Assembly (NCBI RefSeq): GCF_947493125.1 | Contig: NZ_CANLQB010000003.1 | Coordinates: 1-64,000 of the forward strand | Length of the DNA stretch: 64,000 nt | From: an uncultured Roseobacter sp. | Lineage (GTDB): Bacteria; Pseudomonadota; Alphaproteobacteria; Rhodobacterales; Rhodobacteraceae | Direction of reading: 5' to 3' | Shown: in pieces, positions 1 to 8,190 of the stretch | Position numbering within the stretch: the stretch's first letter is position 1 | How the letters are laid out: every line of letters begins with the position of its first letter | Notes under the pieces: generated by a model | Told to the model about the DNA's origin: nothing | Database searches by the model: none | Seen by the model: only the letters and a program-made list of their open reading frames with translations | Position numbers and translations under genes: made by a program

Positions 1-1
1 C

Positions 2-76
2 ACCTTGGACGAGATCAACCACGGCTTTGAGCTGATGCACGAGGGCAAATCCATCAGGGCTGTGGTGGAGTTCTGA
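2..76 (+). CDS. S-(hydroxymethyl)glutathione dehydrogenase, C-terminal tail (partial)
   Basis: Only the last 24 codons are inside the window. They read as the end of a class III zinc alcohol dehydrogenase, with the characteristic ending around INHGFELMHEGKSIRAVV. The enzyme oxidises the glutathione-formaldehyde adduct to S-formylglutathione. The next gene, five bases after the stop, is the hydrolase for that product, which supports the call. The fragment is too short for domain analysis, so the identification rests on the tail motif and the neighbour. Confidence 0.72.
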   Translation, partial: TLDEINHGFELMHEGKSIRAVVEF

Positions 77-80
77 GCGC

Positions 81-905
81 ATGGAGCTGGTGTCGGAAAA
101 TCGCAGCTTCGGGGGCCAACAGCGGGTCTACAGACACCCGTCGAACACCTGCGGCTGCGAGATGACTTTCGCCGCCTATCTGCCCCCGCAGGCCAAGGAC
201 GGGCCCGTGCCTGTCCTATGGTACCTGAGCGGTCTGACCTGCACCCATGAAAATGCGATGACCAAAGGCGGGTTTCAGGAGCATGCCGCCGAGCATGGGC
301 TCGCGGTGATCTTCCCCGATACCTCCCCGCGTGGTGACAGCGTCAGCGATGACGAGGCCTATGACCTGGGGCAGGGCGCAGGGTTCTATGTGAATGCGAC
401 GCGCAACCCGTGGAAAAACAACTACCGCATGTACGACTATATCGTCAGCGAGCTCCGCTCGATTGTGGTGGACAACCTGCCTGTTCGCGACCGGCACGGC
501 ATCACCGGCCATTCGATGGGCGGGCATGGTGCGATCACGATCGCGATCCGCAACGCAGGCCTGTTCGACTCGCTGTCGGCCTTCGCGCCGATCGCCAACC
601 CGACGAAGTCGGACTGGGGCCGCAAGCAGCTCAGCGCCTATCTGGGAGATGATGAGAGCAGCTGGGCGGAACATGATGCCACATTGTTGCTGCAGGAATA
701 TGGTTGGAAAGGCGACCTGCTCGTCGATCAGGGCTCCGGCGATCAGTTTCTCGACCTGCTGAAGCCCGAGGCGCTGGCAGACATGATGGCGCGGCGCCGT
801 CAACCCGGACAGGTGCGCATGCAGGACGGGTATGATCACTCCTATTTCTTCGTGAACAGTTTCGCGCGCGATCACGTGCAATGGCATGCGGCCCGTTTGA
901 ATTGA
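81..905 (+). CDS. fghA: S-formylglutathione hydrolase
   Basis: A 274-residue alpha/beta hydrolase of the esterase D family, the usual length for FghA. It splits S-formylglutathione into formate and glutathione, the second step of glutathione-dependent formaldehyde oxidation in the cytoplasm. The nucleophile motif GHSMGGHGA places the catalytic serine at residue 145. The oxyanion region WYLSGLTCT near residue 50 is typical, and the acid and base probably lie in the DQGSGDQFL and DGYDHSYFF stretches. It follows the dehydrogenase tail by five bases, so the two are probably co-transcribed. In this context it would remove the formaldehyde made by the XoxF enzyme downstream. Confidence 0.95.
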   Translation: MELVSENRSFGGQQRVYRHPSNTCGCEMTFAAYLPPQAKDGPVPVLWYLSGLTCTHENAMTKGGFQEHAAEHGLAVIFPDTSPRGDSVSDDEAYDLGQGAGFYVNATRNPWKNNYRMYDYIVSELRSIVVDNLPVRDRHGITGHSMGGHGAITIAIRNAGLFDSLSAFAPIANPTKSDWGRKQLSAYLGDDESSWAEHDATLLLQEYGWKGDLLVDQGSGDQFLDLLKPEALADMMARRRQPGQVRMQDGYDHSYFFVNSFARDHVQWHAARLN

Positions 906-944
906 CCCGACACGACCCAGGCTCAAACCAAGGAAGGTACAAGA

Positions 945-1346
945 ATGGTAAAGACGTTTCTGGCAGCTCTCTCCCTGACGATGCTCCCCGCGATGGCCTT
1001 CGCGGATGGTCATGTCACTGGGGATGCTGCTGCTGGTGAAAAGGTGTTCCGCAAGTGCAAGGCGTGCCACGCCGTGGGTGAGGGCGCCGAGAACAAGGTT
1101 GGGCCGGTTCTGAATGGTGTGGTCGATCGCGCCTTTGGCGCTGTGGAGGGCTTCTCCTATTCGGATGTGCTGATGGAGATGGCCGCCGAGGGCAAGACCT
1201 GGACGCCGGAAGAGCTCGACGCCTTCCTGCAAAAACCCCGCAGCTATCTCAAAGGCACCAAGATGTCCTTTGCCGGGCTGCGCAAGGAGGAAGACCGGGC
1301 CAACGTGATTGCATATCTTGCGAGCTTCCCAGCGGAAGGCTCGTAA
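945..1346 (+). CDS. Periplasmic class I cytochrome c (c550/c2-like)
   Basis: A 133-residue protein with a signal peptide ending near AFADG (about residue 22) and one heme site, CKACH, at residues 38-42. The distal methionine is probably in GTKMSFAGL near residue 107. Sequence around the distal ligand and the C-terminal helix (EEDRANVIAYLASF) is typical of alphaproteobacterial cytochrome c550/c2. It lies between fghA and xoxF in the same direction, so it is a plausible electron carrier between the methanol dehydrogenase system and a terminal oxidase. Its partner cannot be told from sequence alone, because xoxG downstream is the more obvious direct acceptor. Confidence 0.88.
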   Translation: MVKTFLAALSLTMLPAMAFADGHVTGDAAAGEKVFRKCKACHAVGEGAENKVGPVLNGVVDRAFGAVEGFSYSDVLMEMAAEGKTWTPEELDAFLQKPRSYLKGTKMSFAGLRKEEDRANVIAYLASFPAEGS

Positions 1347-1356
1347 GACCACGAAT

Positions 1357-1394
1357 TTCCTGTGCGGCGGGAGGAGAGAACCACCGCGCAGGAA
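1357..1394 (+). other. Inverted repeat upstream of xoxF
   Basis: TTCCTGTGCGG (1357-1367) pairs with CCGCGCAGGAA (1384-1394), an 11-bp stem with one G-U pair and a 16-base loop. It lies in the 123-base gap between the cytochrome gene and the xoxF start. No run of T follows, so it is more likely an RNA-stability or attenuation hairpin than a full terminator. Confidence 0.4.
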
Positions 1395-1469
1395 AGACCT
1401 GATGCCAGGCCCCATGCCGGGCTCGCGCGTCATTCTCGCGGCAATCCCGCCGCACCACAGGGAGGTACT

Positions 1470-3275
1470 ATGATGAAAAAGCTCAAGCTTTTCACGTCTG
1501 GGATCGCTCTTTGCGCCGCCAGTATGGCCTTTGCAAATGACGATCTCATTGCCCAGATGGACAATCCCAGCCAATGGGCGATCCAGACGGGTGACTACAA
1601 GAACCAGCGCTATTCGCAGCTGGATCAGATCAACGCGGAGAATGTGGGCGACCTGCAGGTGGCCTGGACGTTCTCGACCGGTGTTCTGCGCGGGCACGAA
1701 GGCTCGCCGCTGGTGATCGGCGATGTGATGTATGTGCACACGCCGTTCCCGAACATCGTCTATGCGCTCGATCTGGCCAACGAGGGCAAGATCATTTGGA
1801 AATACGAGCCCAAGCAGGACCCGGACGTCATTCCGGTGATGTGCTGTGACACCGTGAACCGCGGTGTGGCCTATGCGGACGGCAAGATCTTCCTGCATCA
1901 GGCGGACACCAAGGTGGTCGCTCTGAATGCGGAAACCGGTGCCGTTGAGTGGGAAGCCCAGAACGGCGACCCGGCGATTGGTGAGACCAACACCGCCACC
2001 GTCCTGCCGATCAAGGACAAGGTGATTGTTGGTATCTCGGGGGGTGAATTCGGTGTCCGCGGTCACACGACGGCCTATGACATGAACACCGGCGAGCTGG
2101 TCTGGCGCGCCTATTCCATGGGGCCGGACAGCGACATCCTGGCTGATCCTGAAAACACCACGCATCTCGGCACGCCGGTGGGCGCGGATTCAGGCACCAA
2201 CACCTGGGAAGGCGATCAGTGGATGATCGGGGGCGGCACCACCTGGGGCTGGTACTCTGCGGATCTGGATGAGAACCTGTTCTACTACGGCACAGGCAAC
2301 CCCTCGACCTGGAACCCCGCACAGCGTCCCGGTGACAACCGCTGGTCGATGACCGTCATGGCGCGTGACATTGACACCGGCATGGCCAAGTGGTTCTACC
2401 AGATGACCCCGCATGACGAGTGGGATTATGACGGCGTGAACGAGATGATCCTGTCCGAGCAGGAGATCGACGGCGAGGAGCGCAAGCTGCTCACACACTT
2501 CGACCGCAACGGTCTGGCCTACACGATGGACCGTGTGTCGGGCGAGTTGCTCGTTGCCGAGAAGTATGACCCCGTGGTGAACTGGACCACGGGCGTCGAT
2601 ATGGACCCGAACTCCGAGACCTATGGACGTCCGGCTGTTGTGGCGCAGTACTCCACCGCGCAGAACGGCGAAGACGTGAACACCACCGGCATCTGCCCGG
2701 CAGCGCTCGGGACCAAGGACCAGCAGCCTGCGGCCTACTCGCCGAAAACGGAGATGTTCTATGTGCCGACAAACCACGTCTGCATGGACTATGAACCCTT
2801 CCGGGTGAGCTATACCGCCGGTCAGCCCTACGTGGGGGCGACGCTCTCGATGTATCCGGCACCCGACAGCCATGGCGGTATGGGCAACTTCATCGCCTGG
2901 GACAACATCAATGGCGAGATCAAATGGTCCATCCCCGAGAAGTTCTCGGTCTGGTCCGGGGCGCTGGCGACCGCGGGTGACATTGTCTTTTATGGGACGC
3001 TCGAGGGTCATCTGAAGGCGGTGCATGCCGACACGGGTGAGGAGCTGTACCGCTTCAAGACACCGTCGGGCATCATCGGCAACGTGATGACCTACGAATC
3101 CGACGGGCGCCAGTATGTCGGCATCCTGTCGGGTGTCGGCGGCTGGGCCGGGATCGGTCTGGCGGCTGGTCTGACCAACCCGAATGACGGCCTTGGTGCC
3201 GTTGGAGGCTATGCCGCGCTGAGCGACTACACAGCCCTGGGCGGTCAGCTGACGGTCTTTGCACTGCCGAACTGA
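1470..3275 (+). CDS. xoxF: Lanthanide-dependent PQQ methanol dehydrogenase
   Basis: A 601-residue quinoprotein alcohol dehydrogenase. The start at 1470 (or 1473) was chosen because GGAGG at 1461-1465 precedes it and a signal peptide ([22 protein letters not shown]) follows; the reading frame stays open upstream to 1362 but lacks such signals. The vicinal cysteine pair that stacks on PQQ is at 125-126. The motif DEWDYDGVN carries the catalytic Asp319 and a second Asp321; MxaF-type calcium enzymes have alanine at the second position, so this is the XoxF lanthanide type. It oxidises methanol, and perhaps formaldehyde, in the periplasm. Genes for its cytochrome and XoxJ follow directly. Confidence 0.96.
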   Translation: MMKKLKLFTSGIALCAASMAFANDDLIAQMDNPSQWAIQTGDYKNQRYSQLDQINAENVGDLQVAWTFSTGVLRGHEGSPLVIGDVMYVHTPFPNIVYALDLANEGKIIWKYEPKQDPDVIPVMCCDTVNRGVAYADGKIFLHQADTKVVALNAETGAVEWEAQNGDPAIGETNTATVLPIKDKVIVGISGGEFGVRGHTTAYDMNTGELVWRAYSMGPDSDILADPENTTHLGTPVGADSGTNTWEGDQWMIGGGTTWGWYSADLDENLFYYGTGNPSTWNPAQRPGDNRWSMTVMARDIDTGMAKWFYQMTPHDEWDYDGVNEMILSEQEIDGEERKLLTHFDRNGLAYTMDRVSGELLVAEKYDPVVNWTTGVDMDPNSETYGRPAVVAQYSTAQNGEDVNTTGICPAALGTKDQQPAAYSPKTEMFYVPTNHVCMDYEPFRVSYTAGQPYVGATLSMYPAPDSHGGMGNFIAWDNINGEIKWSIPEKFSVWSGALATAGDIVFYGTLEGHLKAVHADTGEELYRFKTPSGIIGNVMTYESDGRQYVGILSGVGGWAGIGLAAGLTNPNDGLGAVGGYAALSDYTALGGQLTVFALPN

Positions 3276-3303
3276 TCAAGGCAGGTGCCATAAGCACACG
3301 ATC

Positions 3304-3329
3304 GGCGCGACCTCTCCTGGGGTCGCGCC
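3304..3329 (+). other. Perfect 9-bp hairpin between xoxF and xoxG
   Basis: GGCGCGACC (3304-3312) and GGTCGCGCC (3321-3329) form a perfect 9-bp GC-rich stem with an 8-base loop, 28 bases after the xoxF stop. No T run follows. A stable hairpin here could protect the xoxF message at its 3' end or reduce read-through into the cytochrome gene, which would make XoxF more abundant than its partners. Confidence 0.55.
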
Positions 3330-3389
3330 AGTCCAACAAACAATCGGGCGACAGCGATACGCGGCCCCAGATACAATGGGTGAGATACG

Positions 3390-3899
3390 ATGAAAACCAC
3401 ACACTGCATCCTGGCGCTTTGTCTGGCTGGTGGCTTTGCCGCACCCGCCATGGCGGAAAAAGCCGTGGACCCCGCAATTTATGAAGTCGCCGAGAGCGAG
3501 GATGGCCGCTACTACACCGAAGATGGAACGCCAACCTTCAGCATCACCGAGGACGGTACGGTCGATTGGCTCACCTTTTCGGGCTTCCGGCGCTATCACG
3601 CTGAATGCCACGTCTGCCATGGGCCGGATGGCGAGGGCTCGACCTATGCGCCCGCTGTCAAGAATTCCGCGATTGACCTGGGCTATGACGGATTTTTCGA
3701 CGTGGTGGTGAATGGGCGCGAGAACGGGAATTCGGTCATGCCGCATTTCGGGGAAAACAGGAATGTCATGTGCTATCTTGATGACATCTATGTCTATCTG
3801 AAGGCCCGTGGCCTCGATGCGGTACCGCGCGGGCGACCCGCGAAGAAAGAAGCCAAATCTGATGTGATCCGTGAGGATGAAGATGCCTGCATGGGCTGA
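3390..3899 (+). CDS. xoxG: Cytochrome c-553i type electron acceptor of XoxF
   Basis: A 169-residue protein with a signal peptide (cleavage near PAMAEKA) and a single heme motif CHVCH at residues 73-77. The distal methionine is probably in NSVMPHFGEN. The C-terminal extension is rich in basic and acidic residues. Paracoccus denitrificans has a cytochrome c-553i gene (cycB) in the same place after its xoxF homologue, and in methylotrophs this protein is the dedicated acceptor XoxG. The gene starts 115 bases after xoxF and overlaps xoxJ by 17 bases. Confidence 0.87.
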   Translation: MKTTHCILALCLAGGFAAPAMAEKAVDPAIYEVAESEDGRYYTEDGTPTFSITEDGTVDWLTFSGFRRYHAECHVCHGPDGEGSTYAPAVKNSAIDLGYDGFFDVVVNGRENGNSVMPHFGENRNVMCYLDDIYVYLKARGLDAVPRGRPAKKEAKSDVIREDEDACMG

Positions 3900-4728
3900 G
3901 ACCATTCGAAACCTGACCGTTCCCCTCTTCATGGGGTTCTCCCTCGCGGGGTCCGCAGGTGCACAGACCTCTGATCTGGTGTCGAACAACGCCTTTCGAG
4001 TCTGTGCGGACCCCGCGAATTATCCCATGTCGGCCAAGGACGAGAGCGGCTTCGAAAACAAGCTGGCTGATTTTGTGGCTGCGAAGCTTGATCTGCCGGT
4101 GCAATACACCTGGTATCCGATGGCGACCGGTTTCATCCGAAACACGCTGAAAGCCAAGCAATGCGACGTGGTGATGGGCTATGCCCAAGGCCACGAGCTG
4201 GTGCTCAACACGAACCACTATTTCACATCCGTCTATACGCTGATCGTGCCGCAAGATGGCGATCTGGCCGGGGTAGAGGCGCTGACCGATCCCGCCTTGA
4301 AGGGCAAGCGGGTCGGGATCATCGCGGGCACGCCGCCTGCCGCGCATTTGGCGCGCAACGGTTTGATCGGGAAGTCCAAGGGCTATAACCTCGTCGTCGA
4401 CCGGCGGCACGAGAGCCCCGCGACCGATATGCTCAATGACCTGAAGGCCGGCGAAATCGATGCAGCCGTACTCTGGGGCCCGCTTGGGGGGCCGCTGGTC
4501 AAGACAGAGTACCCCGATTTCAAAGTCATTCCTCTGATCAAGGAAGAGCTGCCGCCGCGCCTCTTCTATCGCATTACGATGGGCGTGCGGCAGGGCGAGA
4601 AAGTCTGGCAGCGCCAGCTCAACTCGCTGATCCGCCGCAATCAGGATGAGATCAACGCCCTGCTCGTCGAGGCAGGTGTGCCCCTGGTCACCGATCTCGG
4701 CACCGAGGTCATGGAGATCTCCAATTGA
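3883..4728 (+). CDS. xoxJ: XoxJ-like periplasmic binding-fold protein
   Basis: A 281-residue periplasmic protein with the fold of family 3 solute-binding proteins. The start at 3883 was chosen because GAGG lies six bases upstream; start codons at 3871 and 3877 are in frame. A signal peptide (about 27 residues, ending GSAGA) is followed by an opening segment FRVCADPANYPMS typical of the MxaJ/XoxJ group. XoxJ is thought to help assemble or activate XoxF, although its mechanism is not settled. Position immediately after xoxG supports the name over a transport role. It overlaps the next gene by four bases. Confidence 0.85.
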   Translation: MPAWAETIRNLTVPLFMGFSLAGSAGAQTSDLVSNNAFRVCADPANYPMSAKDESGFENKLADFVAAKLDLPVQYTWYPMATGFIRNTLKAKQCDVVMGYAQGHELVLNTNHYFTSVYTLIVPQDGDLAGVEALTDPALKGKRVGIIAGTPPAAHLARNGLIGKSKGYNLVVDRRHESPATDMLNDLKAGEIDAAVLWGPLGGPLVKTEYPDFKVIPLIKEELPPRLFYRITMGVRQGEKVWQRQLNSLIRRNQDEINALLVEAGVPLVTDLGTEVMEISN

Positions 4729-5279
4729 TCAGGGCCGTGCTCGTGGGGGCGTGGTTAGCGCTGCCGCTTGCGAGCATGGCCCAAACAGTTCCCGAGCCAT
4801 CTGACTACCGAACCGATCACTATCGCGCGCCCGTCCCCGCCACGTTGCTCGGGGCCACAGTCGTCGGTCCCGAGGAAGCACATGCGCTTTGGGAAAGGGA
4901 TGATGCTGCCTTTATCGACGTAATGCCGCAACCACCCAAGCCCGCCAATCTACCCAAGGGTACGATCTGGCGGGACAAACCCCGCCACACGATTCCGGGC
5001 GCGATCTGGCTTCCCAACGTTGGGTATGGGGCGATTGCGGATATCACCGCCGATTACTTCAAAACCGGCCTTGAAAAAATCACCGAAGGCGATCCGACCC
5101 ACCCGGTCGTGATCTTCTGCCTGGAAGACTGCTGGATGAGTTGGAACGCGGCGAAACGCGCGCTGGAGTGGGGATATACGTCCGTTTACTGGCTGCCCGA
5201 AGGCACCAACGGCTGGCAGCTTTGGGGCTACCCGCTGGAAAAGGTAAAGCCGGAAGACGGCCAACCACAGACCAACTAG
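4725..5279 (+). CDS. PQQ-dependent catabolism-associated CXXCW-motif protein (rhodanese-like)
   Basis: A 184-residue secreted protein with a signal peptide ending near SMAQ (residue 20). It starts at TTG 4725, overlapping the xoxJ stop, with GGAG eight bases upstream. The key motif is CLEDCW (Cys132 and Cys136) followed by MSWNAAKRALEWGY, which marks the family found next to PQQ dehydrogenases. The overall layout, with a PGAIWLPNVGYG segment before the cysteine loop, resembles a rhodanese domain in which the cysteine pair replaces the usual single active cysteine. A redox or sulfur-relay role with the SoxYZ-like neighbour is plausible but not shown. Confidence 0.85.
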   Translation: MIRAVLVGAWLALPLASMAQTVPEPSDYRTDHYRAPVPATLLGATVVGPEEAHALWERDDAAFIDVMPQPPKPANLPKGTIWRDKPRHTIPGAIWLPNVGYGAIADITADYFKTGLEKITEGDPTHPVVIFCLEDCWMSWNAAKRALEWGYTSVYWLPEGTNGWQLWGYPLEKVKPEDGQPQTN

Positions 5280-6092
5280 TCAGAAGCCCGCCAGCTCCTT
5301 GTGCGCGTGGCTTACAGTGCCGTCCGTATCCGTCATGGTCACATCCACGGATTGCGTGCTGCGCGGCACAGCGAGCCCGAGACGCGGGTTTTCGGACAGC
5401 GAGATCGAGCCCGTCAGATCGACAAACCCCGCACCATCGAGATTAATCTCAACCGTTTCGACATAACGCATCGGGATGAACAAGAGCGAGATTTGGTCCA
5501 TTTGCATCCCCGAATGCGAGGGATGCGAGATATCCACATCCATCTTGCTGAGGCGTGAGGCAAGGCTGGTTAGCTTGCCACTGTCCACACCCGGCACGGT
5601 GCCCAGCACATCGATGTGCATCTGGCCCAACGTTGCGAGCGCAAGCTCCGGATCGGTTCCGGGCGGAGCCGCACAAGCGCCCTGGCCGGAGGTTTTCACG
5701 AAGGTCTCGGAGACAAACAGCCGGCCATCGGAGGTCTCGGCAATCACATGCATCGGCGTGGGGCCGTTTACGCGCATGGTGATGTCGAAATAGAAGCCCG
5801 GCTGCGGGGTTTCTAGGTCAAACACGGCCGAGACCGGCATCGGGTTCTCATCAAGCACCACGGTGACCTTGGCGATCTGGGCGCCTGGCGGGGCGATGAT
5901 CTGCGCCGCAAGATCGGTGCGCGCGTCATCGAAAGTGCGATAGGGCGCGTCGATTGCGATGAGACTGTCGCCATTGAGCATGACCCGATCACCATAGAGC
6001 TGTTCTTTCACAGAGTCCCAGGCCTCGTTGCTCGCAAACGCGGGCAAGATGGTCCACGACAGCACCGCGGCTGCCAGTGCCAGATGTTTCAT
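5280..6092 (-). CDS. Quinoprotein dehydrogenase-associated SoxYZ-like carrier protein
   Basis: A 270-residue secreted protein. The start at 6092 gives a clean signal peptide (MKHLALAAAVLSWTILPAFA), is preceded by GGAGG, and overlaps the upstream gene by four bases; an in-frame start at 6140 was set aside. The N-terminal half resembles SoxY and ends in GQGACAAPPG, where the cysteine matches the carrier residue of SoxY. The C-terminal half resembles SoxZ, so this is the fused form known beside quinoproteins. SoxYZ carries sulfur intermediates on that cysteine. What this variant carries is unknown. Its stop abuts that of the CXXCW gene, which runs towards it. Confidence 0.84.
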   Translation of the reverse strand: MKHLALAAAVLSWTILPAFASNEAWDSVKEQLYGDRVMLNGDSLIAIDAPYRTFDDARTDLAAQIIAPPGAQIAKVTVVLDENPMPVSAVFDLETPQPGFYFDITMRVNGPTPMHVIAETSDGRLFVSETFVKTSGQGACAAPPGTDPELALATLGQMHIDVLGTVPGVDSGKLTSLASRLSKMDVDISHPSHSGMQMDQISLLFIPMRYVETVEINLDGAGFVDLTGSISLSENPRLGLAVPRSTQSVDVTMTDTDGTVSHAHKELAGF

Positions 6093-7033
6093 TCTGCCTC
6101 CTCCAGCAAAAACGTACCAAAGGCGCGGGGGCCATCGCACGTGTCGATCTCTTCTATCACAGAAAGGCTTTCGGCGTCGAAAATAGTGACTGTATTATCG
6201 AACCAATTCGCGACGACGATGCGGGTGCCATCCGCGGTGGCATCGACGCCTTCGGGATATTCGCCCGTTTCCAGCTTAGCCATTGGCTCCAGCGTCGCGA
6301 GGTCTATCACGCTCAAGCTGTCTTCGTATTGGTTGGTCACGAAGGCGCGACCCCCGGCAAAGGCCACGCCATAGGGCCGAGCTCCAACTGGAACCGCTGC
6401 AAGGACCTCGCTGTTCAGAGCGTCGATCACCGTCACATCGTTGCTGCCCACATTCCCGACGAAGAGCCGCCCGTCAGGCGCAAAGCGCAGACCAAACGGG
6501 CGGCTACCTGCCTCAAGACGCGTGCGCAGTCTCAGAGTCTCGGCGTCAAAGATCGAAACCTGATCCGCGTCGCGATCCGCAGAGGCAAGATAACGCCCAT
6601 CGTCCGACAGCGCGAGCCCAGCCGGGGCCGCGCCAACAGCAAGCTCCGCCACGACCTGCAAAGAGGTGTCATCCAGCACCCAGATGCGGGCGTTGTACCA
6701 GTCGGAGACGAAGAGGTGCCCGCGCGCTGTGTCATGCGTAAGGCCAATCGGGCCACCGTCCAGTTGCACGGACACCAGCGGCTCTCCCGACAGCAAATCA
6801 TGTTTGCGGACGGTCTTGCTGTCAGCGGCGACCGTGAAGACCGCCGTTTCAGACACGGCGATGCCAGCCGGTTTGCCGGGGACAGACCAGCGGGCGATCT
6901 CTTCACCCGCGGTGATGTCCAGAACGCTCACCGCGTCCCCGGTCTGGCAGGTGACAAAGGCCAGATCGCGCGCGGAACACAAGGTGCCAGCGACGATCAG
7001 CGCAGTGGCGAGATTAAGAGCCCGGCGCACCAA
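6089..7033 (-). CDS. Periplasmic YVTN-type beta-propeller protein
   Basis: A 314-residue protein made of repeated blades, for example VSVLDITAGEEIARW, VTVIDALNSEVLAAVPVG and LSVIDLATLEPMAKLETG, each about 42 residues long, giving roughly seven blades. A signal sequence ends near CSARD. Such propellers recur beside PQQ dehydrogenases and probably serve as protein or cofactor binding platforms in the periplasm. It lies in a tightly overlapping four-gene run on this strand (8041 to 5280). A second, distinct propeller is at 9392. Confidence 0.85.
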   Translation of the reverse strand: MVRRALNLATALIVAGTLCSARDLAFVTCQTGDAVSVLDITAGEEIARWSVPGKPAGIAVSETAVFTVAADSKTVRKHDLLSGEPLVSVQLDGGPIGLTHDTARGHLFVSDWYNARIWVLDDTSLQVVAELAVGAAPAGLALSDDGRYLASADRDADQVSIFDAETLRLRTRLEAGSRPFGLRFAPDGRLFVGNVGSNDVTVIDALNSEVLAAVPVGARPYGVAFAGGRAFVTNQYEDSLSVIDLATLEPMAKLETGEYPEGVDATADGTRIVVANWFDNTVTIFDAESLSVIEEIDTCDGPRAFGTFLLEEAE

Positions 7034-7562
7034 AGCGCTCGGTCAGAGCATCAAGCCCGGCCTGATATACCCCGGTGACCGCAGCAATTGCGGCTTCGTC
7101 GTTCAGCTCTTCGGGCGGGTCATTGTTGGGATAACCGCGATAAAACGCGCCGCGCCATTCGACGATCGACCCGCCGCCATCGCGCGGCATCACGGTCAGG
7201 TGCGAGGAGTAATTCGTGACCGGCAGCACCTCGACCTGCACATCGGTGATCCGGTACGAATAGCTCATCTTCTCATCGCTGAACTTGTAGAGGATTTCCG
7301 AAATGGTTGGCCCATCTGCGGCACCCAGGGTCAACACCCGCGTGGCGTCTATCTCATTGCCGTTCTCGCCTGCCGTTTCATGCACAGCAGGGTGCCAGGA
7401 CATGTCCTGAAAATTTCTGATGGTGGCCCAGACCTCTGCCGGATCGGCGGCCACCTCGGTGGTCAACGTCACCTTTTGCCGGGTCGGCCCATGCGCCAGG
7501 GCCAGCCCCGGCGTGACAAACGCCGCCACACAAGCCGCCAGGAATACGCGTTTCTTCATCAT
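7014..7562 (-). CDS. Secreted SRPBCC-fold protein
   Basis: A 182-residue protein with a signal peptide (MMKKRVFLAACVAAFVTPGLALA) and an SRPBCC (START/polyketide cyclase-like) domain. The opening VTLTTEVAADPAEVWATIRNF and the terminal helix (EEELNDE through DALTERFG) are characteristic. The fold binds hydrophobic ligands in a deep pocket. Secreted members are rare and occur in this quinoprotein neighbourhood. The ligand is unknown. It overlaps the propeller gene by 20 bases and the upstream gene by four, so the set is translated as a coupled operon. Confidence 0.8.
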   Translation of the reverse strand: MMKKRVFLAACVAAFVTPGLALAHGPTRQKVTLTTEVAADPAEVWATIRNFQDMSWHPAVHETAGENGNEIDATRVLTLGAADGPTISEILYKFSDEKMSYSYRITDVQVEVLPVTNYSSHLTVMPRDGGGSIVEWRGAFYRGYPNNDPPEELNDEAAIAAVTGVYQAGLDALTERFGAPGS

Positions 7563-8041
7563 TTCTCCTCCACGAAAAACCTGTTCTTCAAGATGTAGCG
7601 CATGCCGCGCTGCCAGCTTTCGTCGGTGTTGCCGCGAATATCGACGACCCCGCCCTTGACCATGTCGCCGGTCTCAGCCGCGCGCAGTTGCAGGTTGATC
7701 GCGAGGATCAGATCCGACACTTTCTGCACCTCGCCCACCAGCGAATAGTCGGCGCCCAGCTGCACCGCGATGCGGGTGTCGCAGCCGTAGCATTTGGCCA
7801 GATTGACCACTCGGTCGATCTCCGTGCGCGCAGGCTCGATATCAACCAGCACATAGCCTTCCTGCATGAACCGCTCCGCCACCATCTCTTCCAGAACCGC
7901 GAGCCTTGCCTGCTCTGCCGTGTTCTCTCCGGACGCACTGGTCTGCAGCGATGTGTCCAGCAACGTCAGGCCAAAAAACGCCACGCGTTCCTGTGCGTGA
8001 ACGCCAGTGGCGGCAAGCAGGGCTAAGACGGTTAATCGCAT
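7559..8041 (-). CDS. Periplasmic DUF2380/DUF3280-like protein
   Basis: A 160-residue secreted protein with a short signal peptide ending near GVHAQ. The body resembles the DUF2380/DUF3280 group, which has a fold like outer-membrane assembly or curli-type nucleotide-free binding domains (segments RVAFFGLTLLDTSLQ, YVLVDIEPARTEI and YSLVGEVQKVSDLILAINLQL). A cysteine pair, CYGC, sits in the middle (about residue 81). It is the first gene of the leftward accessory operon, and its start faces the rightward binding-protein gene across a shared promoter region. Function is not known. Confidence 0.72.
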   Translation of the reverse strand: MRLTVLALLAATGVHAQERVAFFGLTLLDTSLQTSASGENTAEQARLAVLEEMVAERFMQEGYVLVDIEPARTEIDRVVNLAKCYGCDTRIAVQLGADYSLVGEVQKVSDLILAINLQLRAAETGDMVKGGVVDIRGNTDESWQRGMRYILKNRFFVEEK

Positions 8042-8190
8042 GTGTCTGTTCTTAAAAAATAAGAATCGTCCTTTATGGTGCGGCTGCTAGGCTGTTTTCC
8101 ACAACCCGGCCAATAGTATCGGTTCACACGATTCCGATGGACGGGGATAAACGGGAGGCCCGGCAGAACGACCGGGCAGGGGAGGTTCAC
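8042..8190. promoter_or_regulatory. Divergent promoter region of the xox accessory genes, with a 17-bp palindrome
   Basis: This gap separates two divergent operons of the quinoprotein block. At 8049-8065 there is a perfect inverted repeat, TTCTTA-AAAAA-TAAGAA, placed seven bases from the leftward start. It could be an operator for co-regulation of both arms, or part of an AT-rich core promoter. No regulator gene is nearby in this block. Confidence 0.45.

Noticed and set aside
216-2165. A 649-codon open frame on the minus strand across fghA, cytochrome c and xoxF
   Set aside because: It lies opposite three well-recognised genes and its translation resembles no protein family; long antisense frames are common in GC-rich DNA.
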